Shown piece after piece: positions 63,298 through 64,000 of a stretch of 64,000 nt of DNA. Both the position numbers and the translations under genes were made by a program. Origin of the DNA: Ferruginibacter sp. (lineage in GTDB: Bacteria > Bacteroidota > Bacteroidia > Chitinophagales > Chitinophagaceae); contig JAGOAX010000002.1 in the NCBI GenBank assembly GCA_017983695.1, forward strand, positions 310,001 to 374,000, given 5' to 3'. The notes beneath the pieces are model-generated. The model had not been told where the DNA came from. It did no database searches and saw only the letters and a program-made list of their open reading frames with translations. The stretch's first letter is position 1, and every line of letters starts with the position of its first letter.

Positions 63298-64000
63298 TTA
63301 GTTAACAAGTTTGTGTGGTATCATATTCAATATCATATCTGCATCGGGGCAGTTACGCAAATACTTTTCTCTTTCAGATAATTTACATACGCCGGGGTAA
63401 TCCCCTTCCTTCATTTCCATATCTTCAATTATTTGAAAATGGAGGTGTGGTGGCCAGTTGCCGTTTTCGAAACTATTACCAAAATGTGCAAAGCATTGCC
63501 CACGGGTAACAAACTGCCCCGGTTTTAATTGTATAATATCTTTTAAGGCTAAATGCCCGTAAAGCGTATGAAAAACCACGGTCTCCAGCTGGTGTTGTAA
63601 AATGATAGTAGCGCCATAATCGCCAAAATTTTCATTGTTGGCAAAACTGTGTACCATACCGCCGAGTGGTGCAAAAATTTTGGTATCTGCTGCTCCCCAA
63701 ATATCGATACCAAGATGAAGGCGCCGGGGTTCGGTTTCTATTGCATCAGTTTTACCGGTATCAACCTGCGAACGTAAATTGTCATTTACAAAATTGAATA
63801 ACGCACTGCGTTTGTACATTGCCCTTAACTCTTTGTAGCCGCCAATTAAAAATTTTGCATTGGCAGCTTTCCGTTCTGCATCTATGTAATCAGAAAAAAC
63901 TTTGGTGTTGCTGAAAATATCTTCGGTAAGTGCTGTGTTGGATTCGGATAAATTTACAACGGCAATTTTTTCTGTTGCAGCATCAAAATTTACAACAGGA
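63298..64000 (-). CDS. M23-family metallopeptidase (5' end outside the window)
   Basis: The reading frame continues upstream to base 64000, so the N-terminus is cut; the internal Met at 63819 is not the start. The visible part is a lysostaphin-type (LytM) domain that cleaves peptidoglycan cross-bridges: LHLGIDIWGAADTKIFAPLG, with the zinc-binding His/Asp, HTLYGHLAL, and NWPPHLHFQII with the H-x-H. It lacks obvious targeting in the visible part. The segment before the domain (ALTEDIFSNTKVFSDYID) is helical. The 310-residue secreted protein gene is 21 bases downstream. Confidence 0.85.
   Translation of the reverse strand, partial: PVVNFDAATEKIAVVNLSESNTALTEDIFSNTKVFSDYIDAERKAANAKFLIGGYKELRAMYKRSALFNFVNDNLRSQVDTGKTDAIETEPRRLHLGIDIWGAADTKIFAPLGGMVHSFANNENFGDYGATIILQHQLETVVFHTLYGHLALKDIIQLKPGQFVTRGQCFAHFGNSFENGNWPPHLHFQIIEDMEMKEGDYPGVCKLSEREKYLRNCPDADMILNMIPHKLVN

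Overview
The window looks like chromosomal DNA of a Bacteroidota bacterium, probably Chitinophagaceae-like. The signs are AT-rich DNA with GAT/TTT/AAA-type codon use, start sites preceded by the Bacteroidota -7 box TAnnTTTG rather than by Shine-Dalgarno sequences, a type IX secretion C-terminal sorting domain, TonB/HmuY-type uptake genes, split transketolase, DUF3078 and PorT-like barrels, and a B12-dependent ribonucleotide reductase. I saw no rRNA or tRNA gene, CRISPR array, complete insertion sequence or prophage.

Layout. 0-5 kb: 5' part of nrdJ (minus), then dtd, a GxxExxY gene bracketed by 33-bp inverted repeats, a MazG-like gene, a nucleotidyltransferase with a 56-residue partner, and glycyl-tRNA synthetase. 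5-15 kb: a secreted protein with a DUF2723-like segment, an FNR-type reductase, mfd, an MFS transporter and a large lectin/PKD protein with a type IX sorting domain. 15-18 kb: a 66-residue protein, a structured gene-free stretch and gyrB. 18-25 kb: iron/heme uptake block (AraC regulator, siderophore receptor, heme-receptor-like TonB protein, HmuY lipoprotein) closed by two terminators. 25-31 kb: ileS, a DksA-like protein with a histone-H1-like tail, a Gfo/Idh/MocA oxidoreductase and a small membrane protein. 31.4-32.1 kb: an orphan lipoprotein gene with foreign codon use and inverted-repeat flanks.

32-41 kb holds three adjacent exported caspase-like (C14) proteins, two of them fused to WD40 propellers, one with about 15 repeats. 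41-51 kb is mostly housekeeping: an MsbA-like ABC exporter, rbfA, an FtsX-type permease, transketolase N-half, a WecA/MraY-like transferase, frr, a DMT transporter, mscL, a DUF3078 protein and scpA. 51.2-51.4 kb is a gene-free cluster of nested inverted repeats; pirin and an L,D-transpeptidase follow.

52.9-60.2 kb is a surface-signalling block on the minus strand: a propeller-sensor histidine kinase, a NarL-type regulator, and two two-gene units of secreted proteins. The regulator gene and both units are each preceded by nearly the same 18-base box, so they may form one regulon. dxs, a secreted protein and an M23 peptidase (cut by the window end) finish the window. The most interesting points are the shared box of the two-component block, the triple caspase cluster, the inverted-repeat-bounded GxxExxY gene and the mosaic segment inside ileS.
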